Below the pieces are notes generated by a model. That model had not been told where the DNA came from, made no database searches, and saw only the letters and a program-made list of their open reading frames with translations. From Bacteroides fragilis NCTC 9343 (lineage in GTDB: Bacteria > Bacteroidota > Bacteroidia > Bacteroidales > Bacteroidaceae): a stretch of 64,000 nucleotides of DNA. The translations under genes and the position numbers were made by a program. This document shows, piece after piece, positions 45,671-53,853 of the stretch (positions are counted from its first letter, which is position 1; each line of letters begins with the position of its first letter). Location: the NCBI RefSeq assembly GCF_000025985.1, contig NC_003228.3:3782001-3846000 (forward strand). The letters run 5' to 3'.

Positions 45671-47509
45671 ATGAAGAGAAGACTTATCCAATTCGTTACG
45701 ACTTATTTTCTTTTTGTCCTCATATTCGTCCTCCAGAAACCAATTTTCATGGGTTACTACCATACCTTATATAATAAGGTGTCATGGACTGATTATTTCT
45801 CTGTAATGGGACACGGGCTTCCGTTAGATTTTTCACTTGCCGGATATCTGACTGCCATTCCCGGACTATTGCTGATCGCATCGGTCTGGATACAGCCGGC
45901 GGTTATCCGCCAGATACGCCGGGGATATTTCATGATAATCGCCATTCTGCTTTCCTGCATCTTTATCGGTGACCTGGGACTGTATGAATACTGGGGATTC
46001 CGCTTGGATGCCACTCCGCTGTTCTACCTCTTCTCCTCGCCCAAAGATGCTTTGGCCAGTGTCAGCATTTGGGTCGTGATGGCAGGACTGGCCGCAATGG
46101 CTGTCTATGCGGCTTTACTTTACCTGATATTCTACCGGATACTGATTTATCAAAAACAACCGGTAAAAATACCTTTTCACCGGTTGAGTGTATCCGGAGT
46201 ATTGCTACTTGCCACCGCCCTCCTGTTCATCCCGATACGGGGAGGTTTCACGGTGTCGACCATGAACCTGAGCAAAGCCTACTTCAGCAGTAATCAGCGG
46301 CTGAACCATGCGGCTATCAATCCTTGTTTCAGCCTGATGGAGTCATTGTCACGCCAGGACAATTTCGACAAGCAATATCGATTCATGCCAGCCGAAGAGG
46401 CAGACAAACTCTTTGCCGAACTCAAAGACCAGCCGGTTGCCCCCACTGACAGCATCCCACAACTCTTCACGACCGAACGCCCGAACGTGATATTAATCAT
46501 ACTTGAAAGCTTTTCGTCCAAACTGATGGAAACCCTCGGAGGAGAGTCCAATGTGGCAATCAACATGGATCAGTTCGGACGTGAAGGGGTATTGTTCACT
46601 CATTTCTTTGCCAACAGCTTCCGCACCGACCGTGGACTGGCAGCCATCATCAGTGGTTATCCGGCACAACCGACTACCAGTATTATGAAGTATCCAAAGA
46701 AAACGCAACACTTGCCTTCGATCCCCGGCAGCCTGAAGAAAGCAGGATACGACCTGCAATACTATTACGGAGGTGACGCCGATTTTACCAACATGCGCTC
46801 TTACCTGATCCAGGCAGGAATAGACAACATCGTTTCGGATAAAGATTTCCCGCTTTCCGAACGTCTCAGCAAATGGGGAGCGCATGACCATGTGGTGTTC
46901 AACCGTCTGCTGGACGACTTGAAACAGCATACACCCCAAAAAACCTTTATGAAGATATTGCAGACTTCAAGCAGTCATGAACCGTTCGAAGTCCCGTTCC
47001 GACGATTGGAAAATCCCAGACTAAACGCTTTTGCCTATGCAGACAGTTGTGCCGGCGACTTTGTACGTCAGTTCAAAGAGACTCCCTTATGGAAAAATAC
47101 GGTAATCGTATTGGTTCCCGATCATCTGGGAGCCTATCCGCAGGACATAGACAACCTGACCGTAGACCGCTATCGGATTCCGCTGATTTTCATAGGAGGT
47201 GCCGTAAAAGAGCCCAGACAGATAGGTACTTACGGCTCGCAGATTGACATTGCCGCCACACTGTTGGGACAACTCGGATTACCGCACGAAGAGTTTATCT
47301 TTAGTAAAAACATGCTTAATCCGAACTCACCTCACTTCGGATTCTTCACCTTTCCAAATGCTTTCGGAATGATGACACCGGAGAATGAGGTCGTATTCAA
47401 CTGCGAATCGAACTCCATCGTCTCAGATGAAGGAACACATAAAGGAGAGAATTTACCTAAAGCCAAAGCATACCTGCAAAAGTTGTATGACGACTTGGCT
47501 AAACGATAA
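45671..47509 (+). CDS. LTA synthase-like phosphoglycerol/phosphoethanolamine transferase
   Basis: A 612-residue membrane enzyme of the alkaline phosphatase/sulfatase superfamily. Five hydrophobic spans in the first 190 residues are followed by a periplasmic catalytic domain. Metal and nucleophile sites are in PNVILIILESFSSKLMETLG and ANSFRTDRGLAAIISGYP (nucleophile Thr near 318); later sites are in LQTSSSHEPFEVP and VLVPDHLGAYP. Such enzymes place phosphoglycerol or related groups on envelope lipids or glycans. The gene is followed after 24 bp by a PAP2 phosphatase, a plausible partner in lipid carrier recycling. Confidence 0.85.
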   Translation: MKRRLIQFVTTYFLFVLIFVLQKPIFMGYYHTLYNKVSWTDYFSVMGHGLPLDFSLAGYLTAIPGLLLIASVWIQPAVIRQIRRGYFMIIAILLSCIFIGDLGLYEYWGFRLDATPLFYLFSSPKDALASVSIWVVMAGLAAMAVYAALLYLIFYRILIYQKQPVKIPFHRLSVSGVLLLATALLFIPIRGGFTVSTMNLSKAYFSSNQRLNHAAINPCFSLMESLSRQDNFDKQYRFMPAEEADKLFAELKDQPVAPTDSIPQLFTTERPNVILIILESFSSKLMETLGGESNVAINMDQFGREGVLFTHFFANSFRTDRGLAAIISGYPAQPTTSIMKYPKKTQHLPSIPGSLKKAGYDLQYYYGGDADFTNMRSYLIQAGIDNIVSDKDFPLSERLSKWGAHDHVVFNRLLDDLKQHTPQKTFMKILQTSSSHEPFEVPFRRLENPRLNAFAYADSCAGDFVRQFKETPLWKNTVIVLVPDHLGAYPQDIDNLTVDRYRIPLIFIGGAVKEPRQIGTYGSQIDIAATLLGQLGLPHEEFIFSKNMLNPNSPHFGFFTFPNAFGMMTPENEVVFNCESNSIVSDEGTHKGENLPKAKAYLQKLYDDLAKR

Positions 47510-47533
47510 CCACCCTCTTAACCCCAAAATGAT

Positions 47534-48199
47534 ATGACTAACGACATGATCCAGTTACTGGTCAACACAGACCAGAATCTACTGCTATACCTCAACGGAT
47601 TTCACAATGCCTTTGGTGATTATTTCATGAGTACTTTCACCGGAAAATGGATTTGGGTACCGATGTATGCCAGTATCCTGTATGTTCTGCTAAAGAACTT
47701 CAATTGGAAAATAACACTATGCTGCCTGACTGCCATCGCACTCACCATCCTCTTTGCCGATCAAGTTTGTGCCAGCCTGATACGCCCTGCCGTAGAACGC
47801 CTGCGACCGTCCAATCCGGCAAATCCCATCTCCGACCTCGTCCACATTGTAAACAACTACCGGGGCGGACGTTACGGCTTTCCATCCTGCCATGCCTCCA
47901 ATTCTTTCGGACTGGCATTCTTTCTGGTCTTCCTGTTCCGCAAACGATGGCTGAGCCTTTTCATTCTTTTATGGGCCACGCTGAATTGCTATACGCGCAT
48001 TTACCTGGGAGTGCATTATCCGGGCGACCTCATAGTAGGTGCCATCATAGGATGCTGCGGAGCAGCATTCATGTGTTATTTACTGAAGAAAACAGCAAGA
48101 GGCGCTTCTTTTGGAAAAGTGAAACATACGGAAATCACGATCTACGTAGGGCTACTTACAACAATAGGAATTCTGGTTTACGCTTCAATCATGGCATAA
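47534..48199 (+). CDS. PAP2-family membrane phosphatase
   Basis: A 221-residue protein with five to six spans. The three PAP2 motifs are visible: RPAVERLRPSNPAN (KX6RP type), YGFPSCHASNSFGLAF (PSGH type, with Cys replacing Gly) and RIYLGVHYPGDLIVGAIIG (SRX5HX3D type). It removes phosphate from lipid phosphates such as undecaprenyl diphosphate or phosphatidic acid. It is the second gene of an operon with the phosphoglycerol-transferase-like enzyme. Confidence 0.88.
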   Translation: MTNDMIQLLVNTDQNLLLYLNGFHNAFGDYFMSTFTGKWIWVPMYASILYVLLKNFNWKITLCCLTAIALTILFADQVCASLIRPAVERLRPSNPANPISDLVHIVNNYRGGRYGFPSCHASNSFGLAFFLVFLFRKRWLSLFILLWATLNCYTRIYLGVHYPGDLIVGAIIGCCGAAFMCYLLKKTARGASFGKVKHTEITIYVGLLTTIGILVYASIMA

Positions 48200-48319
48200 T
48201 GAACCCACTTCGTCTCCCATTGTCGGAATTAGGGTACTTACCCTATTTCCGGTAACTTGTATATACGGCATAGAGTAACCGACCAGGTTCTTATCCTCCG
48301 GACAATATCTAAAAGGGAT

Positions 48320-48337
48320 ATACCTACATATAGGTAT
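48320..48337. promoter_or_regulatory. Dyad upstream of the metal-uptake locus
   Basis: ATACCTA-CATA-TAGGTAT, perfect 7-bp arms, about 40 bp before the first gene. A near -7 box GATATTTG lies after it. It could be a metal-regulator operator. Confidence 0.4.
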
Positions 48338-48375
48338 TGTACACTACCGCATAAAAACCGATATTTGCCGGACAA

Positions 48376-48702
48376 ATGAAAAGGGTAAAACATATACAGA
48401 AGAACCGAGTTTTGGCAGCATATCTGTTGCTGCTGACTCTCATGCCATTCTTTTGGATAAAAACGCTCCATACACATGACCGGTCTGAGTGCATGTCTTC
48501 CGGTGTACAGCACAGATGCAATCCGGAGGAAGGTTGTGCAATTTGCCTTTTTACTCTCTCCCCCTTCACTGAAGCCGAAAACTTTGAATATATTTGCTTG
48601 CCGGTAAGCGTTCCGGTGGGGTATCTTCAGCAGGAAGAAAGAAGCTTCACGACTTCCCTTATCTTTCATTCCCTCCGTGCCCCTCCCTTTGTGACAGTAT
48701 AA
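48376..48702 (+). CDS. Small Cys/His-rich exported protein ahead of a TonB receptor
   Basis: A 108-residue protein. A basic N-terminus and one hydrophobic span (VLAAYLLLLTLMPFFWI) lead to a Cys/His cluster: LHTHDRSECMSSGVQHRCNP, then EEGCAICLFTLSPFTEAENF, and an ending SLRAPPF. Similar DUF2946-like small proteins accompany metal or heme receptors in Bacteroidetes. The cluster could bind a metal. It starts 94 bp before the receptor gene, separated by a hairpin. Not firmly assigned. Confidence 0.65.
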   Translation: MKRVKHIQKNRVLAAYLLLLTLMPFFWIKTLHTHDRSECMSSGVQHRCNPEEGCAICLFTLSPFTEAENFEYICLPVSVPVGYLQQEERSFTTSLIFHSLRAPPFVTV

Positions 48703-48737
48703 CATTTCTCTCTAAACCCCATTATTTTTTGAAACTA

Positions 48738-48770
48738 CCCGGGAAAAGATCCAAAGGAATATTTCCCGGG
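48738..48770 (+). promoter_or_regulatory. Hairpin between the small protein and receptor genes
   Basis: CCCGGGAAA (48738-48746) and TTTCCCGGG (48762-48770) form a 9-bp stem with a 15-nt loop, 26 bp before the receptor ATG. No T tract follows, so it looks like an attenuator or mRNA-processing structure rather than a simple terminator. Confidence 0.4.
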
Positions 48771-48795
48771 CATAGACTTACTATACATGTAAAAT

Positions 48796-50934
48796 ATGAT
48801 ATTCGAAACATATTTCAAACATGTGTACCTGTATGTTGCATGCCTGTATGCCACATCCGGCACGGGACTATACGCACAAACGCTGCACCAACATGCGGGA
48901 ACACAGAGAGATACTGTTCCTGTCACATTTCCGGTACAACATCTGGAAGAAGTCGTCATCACCGCAGGGCGTCCGGGAATAACGGCAGGAGCCGTAAGTA
49001 ACCGGATCTCTTCCTCCGAAATCCATCGTGCGGCAGGCAGTTCGCTTGCCACATTGCTGGAACGGATCAGTGGTGTCAGTTCTCTCAGCACAGGAACAAC
49101 AGTATCCAAACCCGTCATTCATGGAATGCATGGCAACCGCATCCTGATCATCAATAACGGTGCGCGCCAGACGGGGCAACAATGGGCGACAGACCATGCC
49201 CCCGAAGTAGATATAAACGAAAGCGGTAATATTCTGGTCATAAAAGGCGCGGACGGAGTAAGGTACGGTTCGGATGCCTTGGGAGGTATTATCGTGATGG
49301 AACAGCCCCCTTTCGCTTTCGGGCAGGAACACCCCAAAGGCAGAATCGCCACATTCTACGGAAGTAACGGGCATCGCTATGCGGCAACCGGAAGCCTGGA
49401 AGGCACACTACCTTTCCTCAGAAACATCGCCTGGCGTATGCAAGGGACCTATTCAAATTCGGGAGACCGCTCTACGGCACATTATTTGCTCAACAATACC
49501 GGAACCAGAGGATTACACTTCTCTGCATCTGCGGGATATGACAGCGGGCGATTACAGATCGAAGGAATATACAGCCACTTCGGCGAACAGACGGGAGTGA
49601 TGTTCGGTGCACAGATGGGAAGTGAGGACCTGCTTGCCGAACGTATCCGCTTGGGACGTCCGGTATATACAGACCCTTTTACACGGCATATCTCTTACCC
49701 CTACCAAAAAGTTGTCCACAGAACTGCCATCGGAAAAGTCAGATACAATGCAGGTGCGGCAGGTGTCTTTTACTGGCAAACTTCCTGGCAGAAAGACGAC
49801 CGCCGGGAGAATCGCATCCGCCGGATGAATCATTCGGATATACCGGCCGTCGCATTGCTGCTGAGTTCTATCCAAAATACTTTCCGTTGGAAACTGGATT
49901 ATGGGCCATGGCAGACCGAAATCGGGGGACAAATGATATTCACCGACAATCACAGCAAAGCAGGGACGGGAATCGTCCCCGTCATTCCCAACTACACAGA
50001 AATGCAGGCAGGCGCGTACGGCATACAGAAATACCGGTATGAAAGAACCGCCGTAGAAGCTGGAATTCGCCTGGATAGGCAAGAGACACGTGCCGGCGGA
50101 TATGACTGGACCGGAAACTATTATGGGGGAAACAGAAAATTCTGTAATTTCACGTATGGCCTGGGCGGGCACTACCGACTTTCAAAATACTGGGAGCTTA
50201 CATCCAACTTCGCACTGACATGGAGAGCCCCGCATGTGCACGAGCTGTACAGCAACGGAAATGAATTAGGATCAGGCATGTTTGTCCGGGGAGACGCCTC
50301 CATGAATGCCGAACGAAGCCACAAGTGGATAACCTCGGTCAGCTACCGGGACAAAGTGTTCCATATCCGTCTGGACAGCTATCTGCAATGGATAAAGGGG
50401 TATATTTATGATGAACCGCTGAAAGAGAACATCACTGTCATTTCAGGCACTTATCCGGTATTCCGGTACCGGCAGACACCCGCCTTTTTCAGAGGAGCGG
50501 ATTTTGACTTCCGCTTTATGCCTGCCGCCTCCTGGGAGTATCATCTGATCGCCTCCTTTATCCGGGCAAACGAACAAGGAACCGGGAATTACCTCCCTTA
50601 TATTCCTTCTTTCCACCTCAGTCATGAACTGGCATGGACGCACCAAACAAAGTCACACATCCTGTTTCGCCTGACTGCCCGCCACAAATTTGTAGCGAAA
50701 CAAAACCGTTTTAATCCGGCAACCGACCTTATTCCATATACCCCTCCCGCCTATCATCTTTTCGGAGCGGAAGCCAGTATGGAGTGTCCCGTAAAATACG
50801 GAAACAAACTAACACTGACTGTGACAGCAGACAACCTCCTCAACAGGGAATATAAGGAATATACCAACCGCTCACGCTACTATGCGCATGATATGGGACG
50901 TGACATACGTTGCACACTGAACTGGAACTTCTGA
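48796..50934 (+). CDS. TonB-dependent outer-membrane receptor, probable metal or heme transporter
   Basis: A 712-residue receptor. After a weak signal (ends YATSGTGLYAQ) comes a TonB-box-like VQHLEEVVITAGRPG, a plug domain with IHGMHGNRILIINNGARQTG, QQWATDHAPEVDINESGNIL and KGADGVRYGSDALGGIIVME, then a 22-strand barrel ending in Phe (RCTLNWNF). The plug motif with DHAPE resembles zinc/heme receptors of the ZnuD and HmuR kind. It lacks the SusC N-terminal extension, so a small ligand is likely. Flanked by a Cys/His small protein and a His-containing lipoprotein. Confidence 0.85.
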   Translation: MIFETYFKHVYLYVACLYATSGTGLYAQTLHQHAGTQRDTVPVTFPVQHLEEVVITAGRPGITAGAVSNRISSSEIHRAAGSSLATLLERISGVSSLSTGTTVSKPVIHGMHGNRILIINNGARQTGQQWATDHAPEVDINESGNILVIKGADGVRYGSDALGGIIVMEQPPFAFGQEHPKGRIATFYGSNGHRYAATGSLEGTLPFLRNIAWRMQGTYSNSGDRSTAHYLLNNTGTRGLHFSASAGYDSGRLQIEGIYSHFGEQTGVMFGAQMGSEDLLAERIRLGRPVYTDPFTRHISYPYQKVVHRTAIGKVRYNAGAAGVFYWQTSWQKDDRRENRIRRMNHSDIPAVALLLSSIQNTFRWKLDYGPWQTEIGGQMIFTDNHSKAGTGIVPVIPNYTEMQAGAYGIQKYRYERTAVEAGIRLDRQETRAGGYDWTGNYYGGNRKFCNFTYGLGGHYRLSKYWELTSNFALTWRAPHVHELYSNGNELGSGMFVRGDASMNAERSHKWITSVSYRDKVFHIRLDSYLQWIKGYIYDEPLKENITVISGTYPVFRYRQTPAFFRGADFDFRFMPAASWEYHLIASFIRANEQGTGNYLPYIPSFHLSHELAWTHQTKSHILFRLTARHKFVAKQNRFNPATDLIPYTPPAYHLFGAEASMECPVKYGNKLTLTVTADNLLNREYKEYTNRSRYYAHDMGRDIRCTLNWNF

Positions 50935-50983
50935 CTATGATTTTTATTCATTGTATAATATCAACAAACCAATTGAAAGAAAA

Positions 50984-52000
50984 ATGAAAACAATTACATC
51001 TAAAACCATCTTAATGCTCCTGACGGGGGCCTTTCTTGTCTTATTGTTTAATAGTTGCACCAAAGATCCGGTGATTCCCGAAGACGAAACAAAAAACAAG
51101 TTGCATGAAGACCCGGCCAAAGTAACGGTCCGGCTGGTAGAATGCCACCTGCATGCCGACTGGAACGAGATACAGACCAACGGTGGTCCGCATCAGAATC
51201 CCGAATCTCCTGCCCGACATATAAAAAGAATACAGGAAATTACCTATGAACTGAAGGCCGGACAAGGCTGGACACTGGCAGAAGGTAGCCAGAAGAAGTT
51301 CTATGTACAGAAAAACGGGGAATATAAAAATCAAGGACGCTTTACGCCTGCTCCCGTCTATCTGATGTTTATCTATTACTACAATGCCAAAGGCGAACTG
51401 ATGAATAACCAGTTTGTGGAAAACGGGCAAGAGAACATACACCAGCACTTCTTCACGCCGGAAAATATAAAGCCAACCTTCGACGGACAGATAGAAGCTG
51501 ACGACAACGATCCACAGAAGCTGATAGACTATCTTTATGTAGACACTACCCCCTGGGATAAGACCTATCACAGCGGAGAGGCCGAAATCACGGGACGGGA
51601 CAATCCGGTAGGGTTAAAAGGAATTATCCGTTTCTTGAAAGACCGCAAAGAGTTCGATCTAAAAGTCCGGCTGTATCACGGTTACGAATCCAAAAAAAAT
51701 CCGCAGACCGGTACTTTCGATCCTTTCTACAAACCTTCCGGGGTATTGATACAACGGGGAACATGGGATATTAACCTGAATCTGCCGGTCGTTGTATTCT
51801 GGAGTCGGGAAGAATTTATCGATATAGATGAAGAAGCAAACTTAGAGAAAGTGGGCGAAGACAGTCTCGACGAGGGCAGCAACCGTACCGTACACTCCAT
51901 CATGGAAACTTTCAACCTGACTTGGAAAGAAGCTCTGGAAGAATTCATAACCTATACCTATAAGGCCGGAGATGCCGAAGGAGGAGCTATCTGGCTGTAA
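50984..52000 (+). CDS. Lipoprotein with His clusters, partner of the TonB receptor
   Basis: A 338-residue lipoprotein (MKTITSKTILMLLTGAFLVL, lipid Cys in LFNSC). Near residue 45 lie ECHLHADWNEIQTNGGPHQ and ARHIKRI; a second cluster is ENIHQHFFTPENIKP. Such spacing suggests metal binding. The C-terminus has MFIYYYNAKGELMNNQFVE, then VRLYHGYESKKNPQTGTFD. It follows the receptor by 49 bp and may capture ligand for it at the surface. Family unrecognised; the metal role is inferred from context. Confidence 0.65.
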   Translation: MKTITSKTILMLLTGAFLVLLFNSCTKDPVIPEDETKNKLHEDPAKVTVRLVECHLHADWNEIQTNGGPHQNPESPARHIKRIQEITYELKAGQGWTLAEGSQKKFYVQKNGEYKNQGRFTPAPVYLMFIYYYNAKGELMNNQFVENGQENIHQHFFTPENIKPTFDGQIEADDNDPQKLIDYLYVDTTPWDKTYHSGEAEITGRDNPVGLKGIIRFLKDRKEFDLKVRLYHGYESKKNPQTGTFDPFYKPSGVLIQRGTWDINLNLPVVVFWSREEFIDIDEEANLEKVGEDSLDEGSNRTVHSIMETFNLTWKEALEEFITYTYKAGDAEGGAIWL

Positions 52001-52108
52001 TCTCGTCCCAATAGAAACTACACATTGGTACGACTGATTCAGAATATCGCAAGTGATGTCCTGAGGCAACTCTACCGGACTATGAAGTGAAACCTAATCG
52101 GTTATAAA

Positions 52109-52162
52109 AAGCCGACGGCAACGTATTTCTTCTTTATGAAGAATGATACGTTCCGTCGGCTT
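52109..52162. terminator. Bidirectional terminator before susD
   Basis: AAGCCGACGG (52109-52118) and CCGTCGGCTT (52153-52162), with inner pairs ACGTAT/ATACGT and TTCTTC/GAAGAA, form a long hairpin between two convergent operons. Confidence 0.85.
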
Positions 52163-52221
52163 ATTATCTTTATTATCAACGGTGAGTTTAGTTACAAGTC
52201 ATATCTTCGGTGTACAGATTG

Positions 52222-53841
52222 TCATTCATACGCCGGGTCCTGTTTCAATACACCGCCCGCTTTATCTATTTCGGACTGTGGAATCGGGAAAAATTCAAAT
52301 GCAGGTTTATACACCTTGATGTATCCCGGATAAGCAGGATCTTCTACCCCGTTCACCCGTTTATCCATCAACTTCCATCGTTTCAACTGGAAGTAACGCA
52401 GCCCTTCAAAACAAGTTTCAATACGCCATTCGTTCCGGATACGTTCACGAAGATCGTCTTGTGAGATACCGGCTTCGATGGCCGGTTGTCCCGAACGTGT
52501 CCTTACTTCATTAATAGCATTCAAGGCTGTTGTGGTAGCTCCGTGTGCTTCGTTTTCGGCTTCGGCTATCATCAACAATACATGAGCGTAACGCAGTACA
52601 ACGATATCTGCATCCGAAACAGTACTGTATCCGGGTGTCACATCCGTAGGTTGGACATATTTGAGAGCGCTGAAACCGGTAGGCCCTTTATTATTTGATT
52701 CGTTCACCTGAACCTCTTCGTCTTTAAACCCGTCATCGACAAAATTGGCCATCATAGAATGGTTGACAGACTCGTACAGACGACGGTCTCTGTTCATAAA
52801 CATTTTAGCACGTTCCGCTTTCTTCAGGGCATCGTCATTACCATATAAAATACTTTCGTCAGGACGTACCGTCAAAGGAGATTCTCCCCATGGCTTTCCA
52901 TCCGTACATTCAAATGCGTCCACCATATTGCGGGTGGGGTCCAGAACCGCCCAGGCGCCATAATACAAATCCATAGAATGAGTCAGGTTCGGACGCAGGA
53001 AGCGAACGGAAAACATGATCTCCGGTGATGCCAATTGCTTTTCGGAGATAAAATTGTCACGCACACGCGCAGCCAAACTATAACCTTTGATACTCTGCAA
53101 CAGAGTCAGTACTTCTTCCATCTTGGAAGAAATAGCCTTTCCATTGCTATCGTAAGCATCGAATAGCAGGATTCTCGCTTTCAGAGCCTTGACAGCCGAA
53201 ACAGTGAACCGACCGGAAGTTTGTGAATCGGAATACAACTTATCGGGCAATTCACTGATGGCTTCGTCATAGTCGGTCATTACACGATTCAACACTTCTG
53301 CGCGGGTAGCCTTAGGTTGATACATCGTATTCAGATCGAGAGACTGAGTCACTACAGGCACCTCTTTATAACACTGATACAACCATGAATAAAAATAGCC
53401 GCGCAATGCTTTACACTGTGCAAGCATAAACTTTTTTTCATCCGCACTGATATCCGATCCGGTATACTGATCGAGTTGTTCCATCAAGATATGTACACGG
53501 GCAATGCCTTTATAGCAATTGCCGTAAATATCGGTAACGAACCCACCTTGATTGGGAGTAAGATCTCCCTGGGCAATCGTCTTGGCCCAACCATACGTAC
53601 CTTCGCTATGTTGTACGATCGCATTATCCGTCAATCCGTCCAGACAAGGCATAATCTGAGAAAATACGCCGGAGTACATGACCGAATAAGTTCCGGCCAA
53701 AGCCGATTCAAAGTCACTCTTTTTCTGCCAGAATACGCTTTGCGAAGGGCTTGACGGAGGATCTTTCTGAAGAAAGTCTTCACACGAGGTGGCACCGAAA
53801 AGTAATGTGGCAGCTAACAATATATGAATATTCTTTTTCAT
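52222..53841 (-). CDS. SusD/RagB-family nutrient-binding lipoprotein
   Basis: A 539-residue lipoprotein (MKKNIHILLAATLLFGATSC, lipobox GATSC). EDFLQKDPPSSPSQSVFWQK with FESALAGTYSVMY is the SusD N-terminus; the C-terminal segment RIRNEWRIETCFEGLRYFQL and RWKLMDKRV are also characteristic. It sits on the SusC barrel as a lid and binds a glycan or peptide at the surface. It starts 12 bp after the SusC gene. No glycoside hydrolase, SGBP or sensor gene is adjacent, so the ligand cannot be guessed. Confidence 0.95.
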   Translation of the reverse strand: MKKNIHILLAATLLFGATSCEDFLQKDPPSSPSQSVFWQKKSDFESALAGTYSVMYSGVFSQIMPCLDGLTDNAIVQHSEGTYGWAKTIAQGDLTPNQGGFVTDIYGNCYKGIARVHILMEQLDQYTGSDISADEKKFMLAQCKALRGYFYSWLYQCYKEVPVVTQSLDLNTMYQPKATRAEVLNRVMTDYDEAISELPDKLYSDSQTSGRFTVSAVKALKARILLFDAYDSNGKAISSKMEEVLTLLQSIKGYSLAARVRDNFISEKQLASPEIMFSVRFLRPNLTHSMDLYYGAWAVLDPTRNMVDAFECTDGKPWGESPLTVRPDESILYGNDDALKKAERAKMFMNRDRRLYESVNHSMMANFVDDGFKDEEVQVNESNNKGPTGFSALKYVQPTDVTPGYSTVSDADIVVLRYAHVLLMIAEAENEAHGATTTALNAINEVRTRSGQPAIEAGISQDDLRERIRNEWRIETCFEGLRYFQLKRWKLMDKRVNGVEDPAYPGYIKVYKPAFEFFPIPQSEIDKAGGVLKQDPAYE

Positions 53842-53853
53842 TGCATGTCCTAA

